From contig NC_068350.1 in assembly GCF_014633365.1 (NCBI RefSeq), positions 2,361,001-2,425,000 on the forward strand: a stretch of DNA of 64,000 nucleotides, given 5' to 3'. The notes beneath the pieces were generated by a model, which was given only the letters and a program-made list of their open reading frames with translations, was not told the origin of the DNA and searched no databases. Every line of letters begins with the position of its first letter. Position 1 is the stretch's first letter. Positions 12,601-23,262 of this stretch are shown here, piece by piece. The translations under genes and the position numbers were made by a program. This DNA comes from Diospyros lotus. Lineage: Eukaryota > Streptophyta > Magnoliopsida > Ericales > Ebenaceae.

Positions 12601-14595
12601 AGCAGCATATTCCAGTTAAAGCATATTCTACTCATTCAAAACGTATTTTGTCAGTAACTATCAGTAGATGCCAACTTGACGTTGACATAGAATGTGATTC
12701 GCCATTTATTCCAAATTACTGGAAGTAAAGCTAATTCCAAGATAATTTAGGGTACAATTTCCATTTGTTATCCCGTCAAGGAGGGAACAAGCCAAATTAA
12801 ACTCTTTTAAATTAAACTCTTTTAACAGATTTTTTCCCTTCAGAATCTTGCATATGTGGTTTCATCTCCTTTTTCTCACTACAATTTACAGAACTGTTAA
12901 TTTGTCAAATCACACGATCAAAGCAATCACAGAGAAGTGTAAATCTGTTCTATTATCTATTCTCCTCTCCCCCATAACTAGGTGAAACATAACATTACAT
13001 TTGATTATTCATAGAAAGCATGCCAGAAATAAAAAGGTTTAAAAAAACACACACACGTGCACACACACACACACAGACATGTGAATGACCGCTTTAGAAG
13101 TAAACCAAATTTGATTAGATGAATTAATTATCCCATTAGGATTCAGTTGCATTGTTGAAAGGGGGAAAAATTAAATCGCAAAAAGACAAGTGAATCATAC
13201 TGAATATGAACTCTTGGGCACAATACCACCAATAGAAGGGGCTGGTTGTGCCACCACAGGCTTCACATATGCAGTGGCACTAGTCAGTCTTGTCATATAA
13301 GGTGAAGATGCAGTAGCCAAATGCCTTCCAGGTTCAAGAATATCTCTGCTCGTATACGGGACTGTTCTGGCATCATCATATGTCCTAATTAACGGTCTTT
13401 TCATAATTTCTTCCTGATTTTTCTGAGGTGAGAGAATCCTCGAAGTATGTGAAATTTTATCTGGCGATCTTTGCCTTAACTGATCCAGATTCCAAGGTGA
13501 ATAAGAATTTCTCAACGAGTCCATCTTGGGCAAGGCATCTGCACTTCTTGTTGAAGGAATTTGCCCCAATATGCTTGTATCCTTTCGCTCAGGCACAAGA
13601 TACCTAGGATCTGTTGGCTCAGCCATTCTCTGCCGCATACTGAGACTAGTTGTGTTAGGACGGACTGGCCTAGACAGTGTCTCACGTAGGTCCATCCTAT
13701 CCCCCATTACATCACTTTCCACTCGCTTAAGTACATTTTTCCGGATGAGTTTGTATCGAAGGTCATCTTTGCCAAGGAGTGTATCTTTAGTTATCCCAAA
13801 GTCAACAAAATTAGTGATGTGGAAATCAATTCAAAATTCAGAAACATAATATTGTAGCATTGAGTAAGCCTATTACCATATGCACCATTACCACCATTCA
13901 TGCTCAGCATATTAGCATCTCCCCTTTGCCTGCAGAAGGGTAAAATTAAAGTAAAATAGATCAAACTCGAGCAAATGCCCCTGCTACTATATCCATTAAT
14001 TTGTCAGCAAAACTAAAAATGGCCAACGGCATATTATAGCTTTAGTACCACCACTAATACAATGCTGCATTTGATAAACTCTCATTTTTGCAGAGACTCA
14101 TTCTGTTCCAGTAAAGTAGCTTAAGTTCAAGATGAGCAACTGCAATATGCTGCTTTTTTATCTGAGCCCATATACATTAAAAGCTAGTTCAGCAAAACAA
14201 TAAGAAAGGGAGTAAAACACACCGTTTGTTGCTGAAATGGGTTCTATCAACATCACTTCCAAGCCTATCTCTAACTGACCGTTTATTTCTGTGCCCAGGC
14301 CGAGAATCAGAAAAATCGCTGTCTAATGCTGGTCCTGCCCTCTTCACCACCTGAACATTAGCGCCTTAAAAAGTCAATGGGCAGTTTATAAAATACCAAC
14401 TTCGTCACAGCCCCAATATCACCCACCTCGATTCAATCACTAGAACACTCCAATCAACCATTCCCAAACTTAGTTAACCCCAAACCAGAAATATAGAAAC
14501 CCTAAACTGAGATAAGGAGGAAGACATGAGAAACAACGAACCTGACCACTCCGACCCAAAGTGATTGTAACTCGAGGCCTCGAAGTCTCGGCCAT
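3680..14595 (-). CDS. SAM-domain protein with a long basic disordered N-terminus (seven coding exons, 339 aa)
   Basis: Coding exons on the minus strand are 14595-14542, 14350-14223, 13929-13877, 13784-13201, 11682-11602, 5202-5140 and 3736-3680. All junctions are GT-AG, phases join exactly, and the stop is TGA at 3682-3680. The start ATG at 14595 opens MAETSRPRVTITLGRSGQVV, the conserved start of a plant SAM-protein family (I recall Arabidopsis AT3G07170 as a member). Residues 1-273 are Arg/Ser/Pro-rich with no fold seen. Residues about 279-335 form a sterile alpha motif domain, with FLHSLGLEKYAICFKAEE on exon 5, a conserved LGIPMGPRKKI across exons 6 and 7, and a basic tail. SAM domains mediate protein-protein and sometimes RNA contacts; the partner here is unknown. 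Exon 4 would read through to TGA at 13197-13195 if its donor (TCA|GTATGA) were not used, giving a 274-aa form without SAM. Intron 5 is 6.4 kb because of transposons. The exon 4 acceptor (13785) is the least certain junction. Confidence 0.88.
5555..5766 (+). mobile_element. LINE (non-LTR retrotransposon) reverse transcriptase 3' fragment, part A1
   Basis: The translation, with stops and frameshifts, contains a WFGHMRRKPIEAPMR block, the plant form of the LINE sequence usually written RLRWFGHVxRRPxEAPVRR. It lies downstream of the RT core. Just upstream is a MKILRLMSAIEK stretch matching the family's EMRMLRWM segment. The copy is dead. It stops at 5766, where a solo LTR begins, and resumes after it. 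Confidence 0.75.
5767..6345. mobile_element. Solo LTR (579 bp) inserted in a LINE fragment
   Basis: The block starts TGTTGAGG and ends TTACCA, so it has the TG...CA ends of an LTR. It is flanked on both sides by the same five bases GTATT (5762-5766 and 6346-6350), a target-site duplication. A TATA-like CTATAAATAAAG lies near 5919, and AATAAA occurs downstream of it. No internal region or second LTR is present, as expected after recombination between two LTRs. It cleanly interrupts LINE coding sequence. If the CTATAAATA is its promoter, the LTR reads on the plus strand. Confidence 0.8.
6351..6520 (+). mobile_element. LINE reverse transcriptase 3' end fragment, part A2
   Basis: This continues the LINE broken by the solo LTR. 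The translation has KPRKTWWVTVRFDI followed by DRIHEANP and a final GLKAW, matching the plant LINE C-terminal pattern (GRPKKTWxEV... DRxxWRxRIHVADP). The sequence then ends, so this is the 3' terminus of the LINE open frame. Confidence 0.75.
6536..7306 (-). mobile_element. LINE reverse transcriptase fragment B, 3' part, inverted relative to A
   Basis: Read on the minus strand, the translation carries NVLMNEIKERVNAKYKLWRN, then NIKCNFSKNR, LLYGIECLA and finally GIKAW. These match in order the LINE RT segments after the (Y/F)ADD box (IDETREGVNxKLExWR, KTEYMxCxFS, MLYGxECWAVK). The 3' end faces fragment A, so the two LINE copies are tail to tail. Many stops show that it is dead. At 7306 it is interrupted by the LTR retrotransposon. 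Confidence 0.75.
7307..7703 (+). repeat. 5' LTR of the retrotransposon
   Basis: It starts TGTCACGACC and ends GTTCGTGACA. A run of TA repeats near 7474-7487 is a likely TATA box. The last 22 bases form a hairpin with arms TCACGAACC and GGTTCGTGA. The second half is strongly pyrimidine-rich (TCTCTC, CCCCC). The downstream copy at 10232-10632 is clearly the same sequence. Confidence 0.93.
7706..7717 (+). other. Primer binding site (initiator tRNA-Met type)
   Basis: TGGTATCAGAGT starts two bases after the 5' LTR. It matches the plant retrotransposon primer site TGGTATCAGAGC, complementary to the 3' end of initiator tRNA-Met, except for the last base. Confidence 0.9.
8879..9599 (+). pseudogene. 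Degraded open frame inside the retrotransposon, unrecognised N-terminal part
   Basis: A single frame stays open from the ATG at 8879 through and beyond this stretch, broken only by TAG codons at 9209-9211 and 9479-9481. The product is charged and rich in Glu/Lys, with heptad-like stretches such as GDKEKRNEIDEECEEFGRMF. I recognise no gag, protease or host domain. Each TAG sits where CAG (Gln) would fit, as expected from C-to-T decay of methylated CAG. It could be a divergent gag-like protein or another captured host fragment. It joins in frame to the SF3B2-like segment. Confidence 0.5.
9600..10140 (+). pseudogene. SF3B2 (SAP145)-like C-terminal fragment captured by an LTR retrotransposon
   Basis: The frame reads EEEELENDSLSSTLTS, then after TAG at 9752-9754 QKEPEKPLHQVLEEKEQGIA, then PGTLLGTSHMYVIGTGTQDK, VTLQHEELEVM and LPAER. 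In the same order these resemble the C-terminal part of plant SF3B2, the U2 snRNP SF3b subunit: acidic stretch, DxLSSTPTG, KEPEKPLYQVLEEKE, APGTLLGTTHTYV, GTQDK, VTLQPEELE and LPAKYEE, as I recall that family. About 20 residues between GTQDK and VTLQ are missing. A frameshift near 9970 moves the frame; the shifted frame ends NVVANEEKEKRRQKKKRKNK, like the lysine-rich SF3B2 tail. With a stop and a frameshift it cannot make an intact splicing factor. No introns are visible, as expected for capture through an RNA. Confidence 0.7.
10219..10231 (+). other. Polypurine tract of the retrotransposon
   Basis: The purine run AAGGAGGGGAAGT lies directly before the 3' LTR, in the position used to prime plus-strand DNA synthesis. 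Confidence 0.85.
10232..10632 (+). repeat. 3' LTR of the retrotransposon
   Basis: It has the same ends as the 5' LTR (TGTCACGACC to GTTCGTGACA). Differences from the 5' copy include a shorter TA run, a two-base deletion near 10331, extra C residues in the pyrimidine run and scattered transitions. Confidence 0.93.
10633..10830 (-). mobile_element. LINE reverse transcriptase fragment B, upstream part
   Basis: Read on the minus strand, the translation contains AMDELTKCIQH followed by LDVYYL. This matches the plant LINE segment LVMDELTRxIQ...PWCMLFADDIVL around the RT active site, with the active-site residues lost. Its reading continues into 7306-6536 if the LTR retrotransposon and one copy of its 5 bp duplication are disregarded. 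That places the element's target inside the RT active-site region. Confidence 0.7.
11768..11784. repeat. 17-base G run in intron 4 of the SAM gene
   Basis: It lies 86 bases upstream (in gene direction) of exon 5, so on the transcript it is a C run before the acceptor. Confidence 0.95.
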
Positions 14596-16556
14596 GGGAA
14601 GTTCGCCTCTATTGATCAATCAACCAATTGCGGAGAAACGTGATCAACCGGAACTCGAGACATCGCCATCTTCGAATTTACTGGAAAAACCCTAACCGCA
14701 CAACAGAATGACGACAAATTTAAGAAGAAGAACAGTGATCGCAATAGATCTTTCGGAGAGACAGAGATTAAAAGTAATATATCTATTAACGAAATCACTG
14801 AAGGTTTACCAAATCGAATCGATCGCTTGGTTTCGCCACGAGAGTGAAGGAACAGAATATACAGTTCATTGCCAAATAGAGAAGAGAAAAGGTTCGGACG
14901 GAAGGCCTCGTTTGGCAAGTGGCACTATCTTCACTCTTTGCTGAATTTCACTTACCTCCCGTAGTTTGGCATATTCCAAGGTGACCCCACTACATTCTGA
15001 AAAATACCCTTTCTGATTTTGTCGTCTTTTCTGATACTTTTGAACTTTCGATCCGAGTTTGTTACCAATAATATTTTATATTTTTGAGTTATTTATATAT
15101 AAACCCTTTCTAGCTTATTTATATTCTTAGACGTCCTTGTACTTTATTTTTTCCCCCTTAAACATCATTCTTCAGAAAGACGTTAATTAAAATAAATTAA
15201 GTTAAATTTAACTAATTTTATATTAATCTCTCTCTAATTACTAAAACAAAAAAAAAAACTCAAAGAACACAACAAAAGCTTTGTTATTGAAAAGAAGGAA
15301 ACATTGGACGTTGGTTACATTGCAAGCAATAAAAAAAATCATCAAATTTTTAATTTTCTATTAAATAATTAAATCTCTTATTAGAGTTTTTTTTTTTAAT
15401 TTTTCAACTTTATACAATGATTTGGAAAACTTTTTCTAGATGTTTTTAAATTTTATGAAAATAAATATTATGATTTTCTAAAAAATATTAAAAATGTTAG
15501 AATATTTTTAATTATAAAATTAAAATTAAAAACTATTTTTAAAATTAACTAATGTCTAAACATTTAAAAGTATTTAATACAAAAGTTTCAATTGGAATAA
15601 TTTGGCTATTTTCAAAATTATTAGCCATTTAGTTAATTTATTTTTTATTGTAGAATAACAAATATTATGAATTTATTTTTAATTGAGATAATTAATTGAT
15701 GTAACATAGAAAAATAAATATGCGCCCTCTCAATTGGTGTATGCTTTTTGTTTTTTATTATAATTTTGTTTTTGATTTTTAAAATTTTACAATAATTGTG
15801 GTATTTAGGACCAATTACCATAATTTTATCTCCAAGTTATCATGTCTAAGATTATCGAGCTCAATTATCTTGAAATGGAGGCAAATCTCTTGATCCAGAT
15901 AGCAGTAGGCTCGAATTTTTTTAAGATAAAAGTGAGTGGAGATATCTAAAGTTATATTAGATTTAATTTTCTTGAAATAGAATGATCTTTGAACTAGATA
16001 GAGATAGGTTCAAACAAATGAAGTAAAATTATCCGAGTTATCTCCAATACTCCCATGTTCAATTATCTCAAGTTGGCATAGATTAAATCAAATAGAGATA
16101 ATGTAAATCCCAAATTCTTTATAGATGAGTTAAGTCGAAATGTGGCATTATTTTCAATCACTCTTGTGCTCGATGATCTTAAGATAACAAAGAGTTTCTC
16201 AAACTAGATATGGATAAACATCGGATTTATAAATTCTCAAAATTTACAAGTAACATATTGGTAATTATTCTCAAAACTACTATAGGTAAAGAGCATGTGT
16301 CGTCTCCCAATTACTTGTAGATAGGGACACGCGGCATGACGATATTAGTTAATCTTTTAAAGCAACTTAGTCATTTTTTTGGGGATATTTTTTGATCAGT
16401 AAATATTTTTATAAAATTTTAGAAACAAAAATAAAAAACTAAAAAAAAATGTAACAATCAGACCAGCCATTAATAATTTCATGACTTTGCAAAATCATTC
16501 AACATTCAACACAACGTAACACTTAGAAATAACCAAACGCCCACCCTTGGTGGCAG

Positions 16557-16623
16557 GCATGAGACATGATGCCTTATCTATTTTACAAGGCATGCATGGG
16601 ACATGATGCCTTATCTATTTTAC
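16557..16623. repeat. Short tandem duplication, period 37
   Basis: A 30-base unit containing GACATGATGCCTTATCTATT occurs at 16557-16586 and again at 16594-16623 with one difference. It looks like a local slippage duplication. Confidence 0.85.
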
Positions 16624-19600
16624 TATTTAATCAATTACCAGATTTAGTGTTACTAAATCTCTCCTCTTGTACCATTAATTTGTAAGCCATTAAAAAAATA
16701 ATATCATTATTTTTAATTATATTTGAATTTGAACTTATATTTTTTATTGTTTCTAATTATACATGTGAGTTAATCGATGAATCGCTAAATCAACATTGAG
16801 GTAGTGTTATCCTAACTTGTTGTTTAGGAGACGAAAACTCTTTTAGTAGTTAATTTGTTTGAAATCTGTTGTCCACGAGTTTATCTTGTGCATACTTTAA
16901 AAATAATTATCGTCAATTTCTATTGTCAAAAGAAAATATTAACAGATAATTTATGATAATATAATATAATGTCTACAAATAATTTGTATTACATTATCAA
17001 ATACTTAAATGTCTTAGGTTTCAACACCACAAATGGAGTGATATATCTCTATTTGTTTTAGAACCCGATCATTAACGGGATTGAACTTGATTAGTCATAG
17101 GGTTATGTAACACATTGTAGTCACCAACAAAAAATAGAGAAAGGAGAAAAAGAGAGAAAGAAAGTCTGACGAGAAAGAGAAAGAGAAAGAGAAATAGAAA
17201 TATATGCAAGGGTGAAGCTGGTCTTTTTATCTAATTTTGCAACAGAGGGATGGGGGATTTTGTCATTTTCCTAATGTTTGGCGTGTCTTTTAATCAAAAT
17301 TTAAGGGTATCAAGTGTAATTTACAAAAAAGAGAAAACAGTATTTTTTTTTATGACAGAGAAAATAGTATCCTAATAAATTTTATTTTGAAAATATTTTT
17401 GAATGACACTTTTACATTTAAAAACTATTTTGATGGGTGTTTTCCTCTTATATTATATATATTTATAAATTATATAATTTTTAGGTTTAATGCTAATTTC
17501 ATGTATTTTTGTGTGTTTAGCTGTCCATTCTTTACTTTAATATTTTTTTTTACTTTTATTAAAAAGAATTAATTAATTATACAACTCGTTATTAAACAGT
17601 TAAAAATAACAATAATGAATATGATTAATCCGTCAATTATAGACGTGGTTATGACAATTTATAATCAAAATGATCATCTATATACATCCATAATAAAATT
17701 TAAATGATGAGACATGAGAGGACTAATCCATTGGAAGAGAAATGCATTAAGAGAACTCAAGCTAAGTTTTGGAAGAGAATACTTACAAGCTGGTTGACTA
17801 AATAACCAAGAAATTAAATAAAACAAAATCAAACCAACTGAAGGCGCGATGACAAAGTTTAGGGTTTAGAAATCAAAATCTTATAACTCTTTTCTTAGGT
17901 CATATGAAGAAGTAAGGAAGCATCATTGAATTGACTTTGATTGTTCTTTATTGCTTCCTAATCTATCGTCAATCTCATAAAGACTTACTTTTTTTTTCAA
18001 CTCTTCTTTCATTTGAAGCCCTTATTGTTCAACACTATCATTTGCAGATTCATCTCCTCTTCTCCAAGTTCAATATTTCTTTGGTGATTCATCTATGAGT
18101 TTTCACAATAGATCTCATGTTCCCTCTATATCTGCTATAACTCAGACATAAATACATTCACACAACCAATTAAAACCTAGCAATATAGATGGTGGAGTTT
18201 GGAACAATCGAAGACCTTATTAATTAATCTAAGCAATCACAAGCCTTCTCAACCATTCCAATCCCTTCTTTGTGGTCCTATGGTTTCTCCTTGCTAGTAT
18301 TTTCGTAACCATGGCCTTTTTTTGAAAGTGTAACGACTCTTTTTTATCACTTGTTAGATACTCAAAAGCTATTTATCACAATTTTTCTTTATAATTCTTT
18401 ATAGACTAATTAATGTTCATATGGTCCTTAAACTGTTATTGGGTTTTATCGACGAGAGTGCATGATTTTTATTTATTACATATTTATTACTCTTATATTT
18501 TTGTGTACATTATATGTTATTGAGTGTTTGAAGCTAGGTTGCTAGTAGTCTTGTTTGGGTAAAGTATCATATTTTCATTTTAATTGTTATTATTGCTTTG
18601 ATTTAAGGGTTGTTAGTTTTGTTGTTTTTTTTAAAAAAAATTGTTTGATTATTTAGTTCACAACCCTAAAGATGTATTGTCCATAAAACATTGGCTAGAT
18701 TACTTAACAAAAAAAAAAAAAGAAAAAGAAACACAAAGGTATATTATATAAAGGTCCCTCAAAAATAAAAATTCTCAACAAATACTACATCTATATATGT
18801 TCAAGAAATCAAAAGAAGATGACGAAAAATAAGTATATAAAGCTTGTCTATTCAAGAGAGCCAAAAACCAATTTCAACAACACAAACCTTAAATTATATT
18901 TTCTTAAATGCCGTTGTTGATATAAATTCTAAATCTCCGATCATTTTTATCCATTATCACATATATTTTCTATAAACTCATTAATTATTTATTACAAAAT
19001 AACAAATTTCTTTTTTGTTGCTTGGCAAGGACAAATAAATTTCTTACTTTAATTCAGTATAAACCATGAAATTTATAATTTATAGCCTAATTATAATCCT
19101 ATAACCTACATAAATACATGGGTGGATCCGGGAGAGGGAAGGGAATCCCAGCGCCCACATGCTCCTTAGATCTACCCTTTTCAACCCACCTTTTTTATTT
19201 CTTTACCCTCTATCCACCCTTACGTAGCTCACTCTCCACCCGCTTTCTGGATTCGCGCGCCCCTGCTTACATATATATGTAATTAAAAGTTTTCATTAAT
19301 TAATTAAACCTTGTGGATGAGGCTATTTTCATAAGTCCACTAACCCTAATTAAAATGGAACTGTCCTACGTGTTTGGATCTCACAAATTAGTAAGCTTTT
19401 TCCTTTTTCTTTTTCTAATCTTTTTACTCGGTAAAATTTTAAAGCTTTTGTCTTTTCAGTTTTCAATCCATAAAGTCTAAAAGAGCAAATCAAATGAATG
19501 CAAAATCCCAGAAAGAACCTCGCATGCAGCTATAATTATCTGAATTTATGATGAGTATCAATCAGTGATCTGATCTCAGTGAAAGTCAAAATCTATTGAC

Positions 19601-19771
19601 AGCCAAACACACAAACATATATCTCCACAAACACTTCAATTCACAGCATATTATTGTAACAGCAAACGTATAGAGATTTTCAGATGTACATGAATCTCTT
19701 AATGTTTTCGGGGACTTACACCAATGATTCTTGGAGCTTGAACCCAACAAACAAGCAAAGCAGCAACACCA

Positions 19772-19861
19772 TTAATGATCGATGATCGATGATGGAATTC
19801 TTGAATCATATCCTTCTGAGAAAACACCATCTTCTTCGACACCTAGTAGATCAAAACCCAT
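19772..19861 (-). CDS. Tentative 29-aa short ORF behind a TATA box
   Basis: The minus strand has a TCTATATATAG box near 19903-19913, an ATG at 19861 and a 29-codon frame (MGFDLLGVEEDG...) ending in TAA. About 50 bases after the stop is a consensus donor, GTAAGT from 19719. This resembles the first exon of a transcript, or an upstream ORF in a leader, but no later coding exon was found down to 15000. It could equally be chance. No family recognised. Confidence 0.2.
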   Translation of the reverse strand: MGFDLLGVEEDGVFSEGYDSRIPSSIIDH

Positions 19862-20033
19862 TCTTTAATTCATGATGCAAACTTGTGTGTGTGTGTGTGT
19901 GTCTATATATAGAGTTACATAGATTTGCTTGGTGTAGCAAACAGTCGGACCGATTCGCTTCGATTCCCGGAGAGAAGAGAAGAGAAGAGAAGAAGAAGAA
20001 ACCCTAAAATCCTTATATTTCACCAGTCTTCAA

Positions 20034-20061
20034 CTTCTTCTTCTTCTTCTTCTTCTTCTTC
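20034..20061. repeat. CTT trinucleotide microsatellite
   Basis: An unbroken run of CTT (AAG on the minus strand) that creates an artificial poly-lysine reading frame. Confidence 0.95.
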
Positions 20062-20480
20062 AGTAGACGACCCATATCCGAACTTGGAAATATGAGACTC
20101 AAACAAAACCTTCTGCTTCCAGGTTTGATGTTTGAGAGGGTATGGGTTAATTTTGTTTGGTAGATGGGAAAAGATGGGAAGAAAGTGAGGGGATAATGAT
20201 GAAAGAGAGAGAGGTTAGAAGACATGATGATTGCTGCCGGTTGTTTTGGTTGAAATTATAAGGGCTGAAAATCCAGATAAAAGAACAAAAAAGAGCATCC
20301 ATCCAAATCCAATGCTGGCTGATCTATTTAATTCACACAAGCCTTCATTCAGCTTTTGCTTCTTTCACATGGAGACAATAATCATCTGCCCCATGGCCTT
20401 GGCCATGGCTGATGCCTGATGCCTCCATCTAAACTTCCTTCTTTCTTTCTTCCTTTGCCCCCCAGACATCTATTCCCAAC

Positions 20481-20482
<2 letters not shown>

Positions 20483-20513
<31 letters not shown>
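20483..20513. repeat. GA dinucleotide microsatellite
   Basis: An uninterrupted GA run of about 31 bases. Confidence 0.95.
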
Positions 20514-20516
<3 letters not shown>

Positions 20517-21069
20517 GAAAAAGAAGAGTAGAATGAAATGGGGAAGGAGACATGTTTATTTATTATTTAAGTGATAGAGTCATGATTAAGATCATTATTT
20601 AGATCAGGGGTCACTATTTAAATTGACTAAAGCGCTTAACTTGAATAGGTCAAAGTTGTCTCAAAATTCCAATCGAATCTATGAAATAAATTTTTAAATT
20701 AAATAAATTGAATTGATCAAAAAAATTGAAAAACTAAAATAATAAAATACAAAAATATGTCGTTTTTTATATTTTGATCAGTTTGACTATTTTAGTTTTT
20801 TTTCAATAGAGACTGAATTAGATTAAAATAATTAAAATTATCAAATTTAGAAACAAAATAGAATCAATTAATCTACAATTTGAACTGAACTAAATCGATA
20901 ATTTCGACTAATTCAATTTTATTATTTTAGTTTAAGTAAAATGTTGTTTACTACTAATAATGTGAAGAAAAAGAGTGATAGTGATAGTAAATTAGATCTT
21001 AAATTTAGTCTCGTGAGTCATAGTTATGTGTTTTACTTATTAATTTTTTTCCCTTCTTTTAAAGTGCAC

Positions 21070-22209
21070 TGTTGAGCGAACTTGTATCATTATATATATA
21101 TTTATTAAGATTTTGATAATTAACAAAAAGGTCAATTTTGAATTATATACAAAATATTAACCCCCAATTTTATTTTTTAATAATTATTTCTATGGCATTA
21201 ATTCAAATAATATATGGTCATTTATTTAAATCATTTTCCAAGTATTTTTTAATAGAGAAAATTTATTTTCAGCATTTTTAGTTCATTAGTCGACTATCCA
21301 TATCTCATTAGTAGACTAAGTAAAGAGCATCTCTATATAAATGTTTTTCTCCATGTAGCATTAGTCGACTAAGCTAAGTAGTGATTTTTCATTAATCGAC
21401 TAAATTAGTTGACTATTGAATCTCATTAGTCAACTAAAGGTTTAGTAATAGTCGACTAAAGATTTTGATTAGTCAACTATTGAAATTTAATGAGCAAAAA
21501 AGTTTAAAAGAAAAGCATGTCGTCTTAAAAAGTATAAAATCTTCTCAAGCTTGTTTTTGAAGCCTCTATTATTCACGTTCAAGCCTCCAAGAGCCATTTC
21601 AAGAAGCTCAAAACGCCATTATCCTCTCATTCAAGGTTCAAGAAGCTTATGTGCTACACAAAGTTGGACTGTTAAATCAATATCAAGCCTAAGGTAATTG
21701 AAAGTTGAAGTGCTGAAAAGAAATCAATTCTTTACTTTATTGACTGCGGGTATATCTAGTTTATTCTATTATTGCCTTGTAATAGTTTTTCTGTGATTTA
21801 TTTGTGTCCTTGTGAGGACGATCCTTGTAAATCGTTTAGATCCGTTGACAAACTTTTGTGTAGTTTGTTTTTGTTTTTTAGATCCGTTGACAATCTAGGT
21901 GTTTGTGTGTAGTTCCCAATGTAAGTTAAGGGAAAACCTTGGCGTTGATTGAATTTGTGGAATTTCAAGAGTTGTTGAGATATTAAAAGAGTGGAGTAAG
22001 TGTTTAAGATACATCGAACCACTTTATATTGCCTTATCTATTATTTATTTTTTATTGTTTTCATATCTACATCATTATTTGACGTAAAATAGATATAATT
22101 TGATATAGGGTAAATAATCATCTAAATATTGAAATAATCAGAAAAGTTTTATATAACCTCTCAATTCACCTCTTCACTCTTGAATGGCCATTACCTTAAG
22201 GGATCAACA
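21070..22209 (+). mobile_element. Solo LTR (1140 bp), Copia-like, with a palindromic-motif array
   Basis: It begins TGTTGAGCGAAC and ends GGGATCAACA, so the first and last six bases are inverted repeats (TGTTGA/TCAACA). Flanks are TGCAC (21065-21069) and TACAC (22210-22214), a target duplication with one change. The start resembles plant Copia LTRs that open TGTTGAGC...TTAAGATTTTGATGATTAAC. Between about 21285 and 21485 the motif TTAGTCGACTA and its variants occur repeatedly. No internal region follows, so it is a solo LTR. Confidence 0.72.
21285..21485. repeat. Array of TAGTCGACTA-like palindromes inside the solo LTR
   Basis: At least six spaced copies of TAGTCGACTA or a one-base variant (TAGTCAACTA, AATCGACTAA, TAGTTGACTA) lie in about 200 bases, separated by unrelated AT-rich spacers. 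They are not a simple tandem repeat, since spacing varies. Confidence 0.8.
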
Positions 22210-22486
22210 TACACACGAGTGCATAAAAGACTTTATATAAATATAAATCTTTTCTCGTAATATGGAAAATCTCGTATTTTAGTGATATTTTTAATTATAT
22301 TATATTTAAAAAAAATCACATTAAACAACATAAAACCTGTACAATTTTTCTTTATTTAACACAATACTGCCATTTTTTAGCACATGGATTTGACAAGAAT
22401 CAACAGACTGCATGTTTCAAGTTCAAATTTCCAGCCAACAATCTGCAGCCTGCAGGTGCTTGTTGACAGCTACATGAAATAAATTA

Positions 22487-23262
22487 GGGGAAAGGCACAC
22501 TTATGCCCCTAACCTTCTACGGGTTTTTTTTTTTTTTTTGTGGTGAATTTTTTTTTTTTTAATTTCAAATGTGTCTTGAAGTTAGGTTAAAAGTATATTT
22601 ATATTCTTAAATTTTATGTTTTTTTCTTGTAGAATCCTAAATTTTTTATTGCTTTAAATGTGTCCACAAATTACACAAAATCACTTATTTAAACAATTAC
22701 CTAACAAATGATACGCACGCACACATGTTGATATGATAGTTTTTCACCATCTTCTTAGCTTTCTCTCTCCCTCCTCTCTAATGTCTCCTCAGTTCCCCCA
22801 ATATCTAGCATCTCTTTAACTCCCCTTCTCTTTTTGGCTACGTCTTCTCTCTCTAGTGTCTCATGCTCCTTTTCTAGCTATGTCTTCTTCGATTGCATCT
22901 CTTGCAAAAAATCCTACCCTTAAACTAGTCTTATTTTCAATCCCCCCAAACGGCAAGGTGATTATCAACTCAGGCACGTCAATAACCTATCTAACCTAAT
23001 CAGCATACGTAATTCAATAGGAGGAAATGTAGGAGATGTTAGTGCGAAAGGAGATGCAGTCGAAAAAGGAGTTGATGAAATGTTGAAAAACTTCCACGTC
23101 AATGTGTATGCATATCACTTATTGGGCAATCTTTTAAATGAGTGATTTTGCACAATTCATAAACATATTTAAAATCACGAAAAGTTCAAAGACACAAATA
23201 TACTTTTAGCTTAAATTTAAAGACACATTCAAAACTTTGCGAGCATAAATATGCTTTGCCAA
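22487..23262. mobile_element. Non-autonomous TIR element, copy 1 (MULE-like)
   Basis: The left end (GGAAAGGCACACTTATGCCC) and the inverted right end (GGCAAAGCATATTTATGCTC) are related. The similarity continues inward through blocks such as AAATGTGTC, TTAGGTTAAAAGTATATTTAT and AAATCACTTATTTAAA, matched in reverse on the right arm. The inverted arms are therefore about 200 bases long, as in Mutator-like elements. The centre is a TC-rich stretch without a transposase. A related copy lies at 35392-36143. The target duplication is unclear. Confidence 0.6.

Larger units (their letters stand above)
14596..21069. other. Intergenic region; promoter side of the SAM gene, then AT-rich DNA
   Basis: 14596-14950 is the 5' leader and promoter side of the SAM gene. 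Beyond 15000 the DNA is AT-rich without recognisable genes. Visible items are a 37-base-period tandem duplication at 16557-16623, a GA-rich patch near 17145-17200, microsatellites at 19884-19902 (GT), 20034-20061 (CTT) and 20483-20513 (GA), and a possible short minus-strand transcript leader near 19720-20240. Confidence 0.6.

Noticed and set aside
13526..13849. 107-aa plus-strand ORF
   Set aside because: Antisense shadow of exon 4 of the SAM gene.
17700..18340. Possible old retrotransposon coding fragment
   Set aside because: Translations in all frames break quickly and no gag or pol motif could be defended.
20013..20225. 70-aa minus-strand ORF ending in poly-lysine
   Set aside because: The lysines come from a CTT microsatellite, and the rest has no recognised motif.
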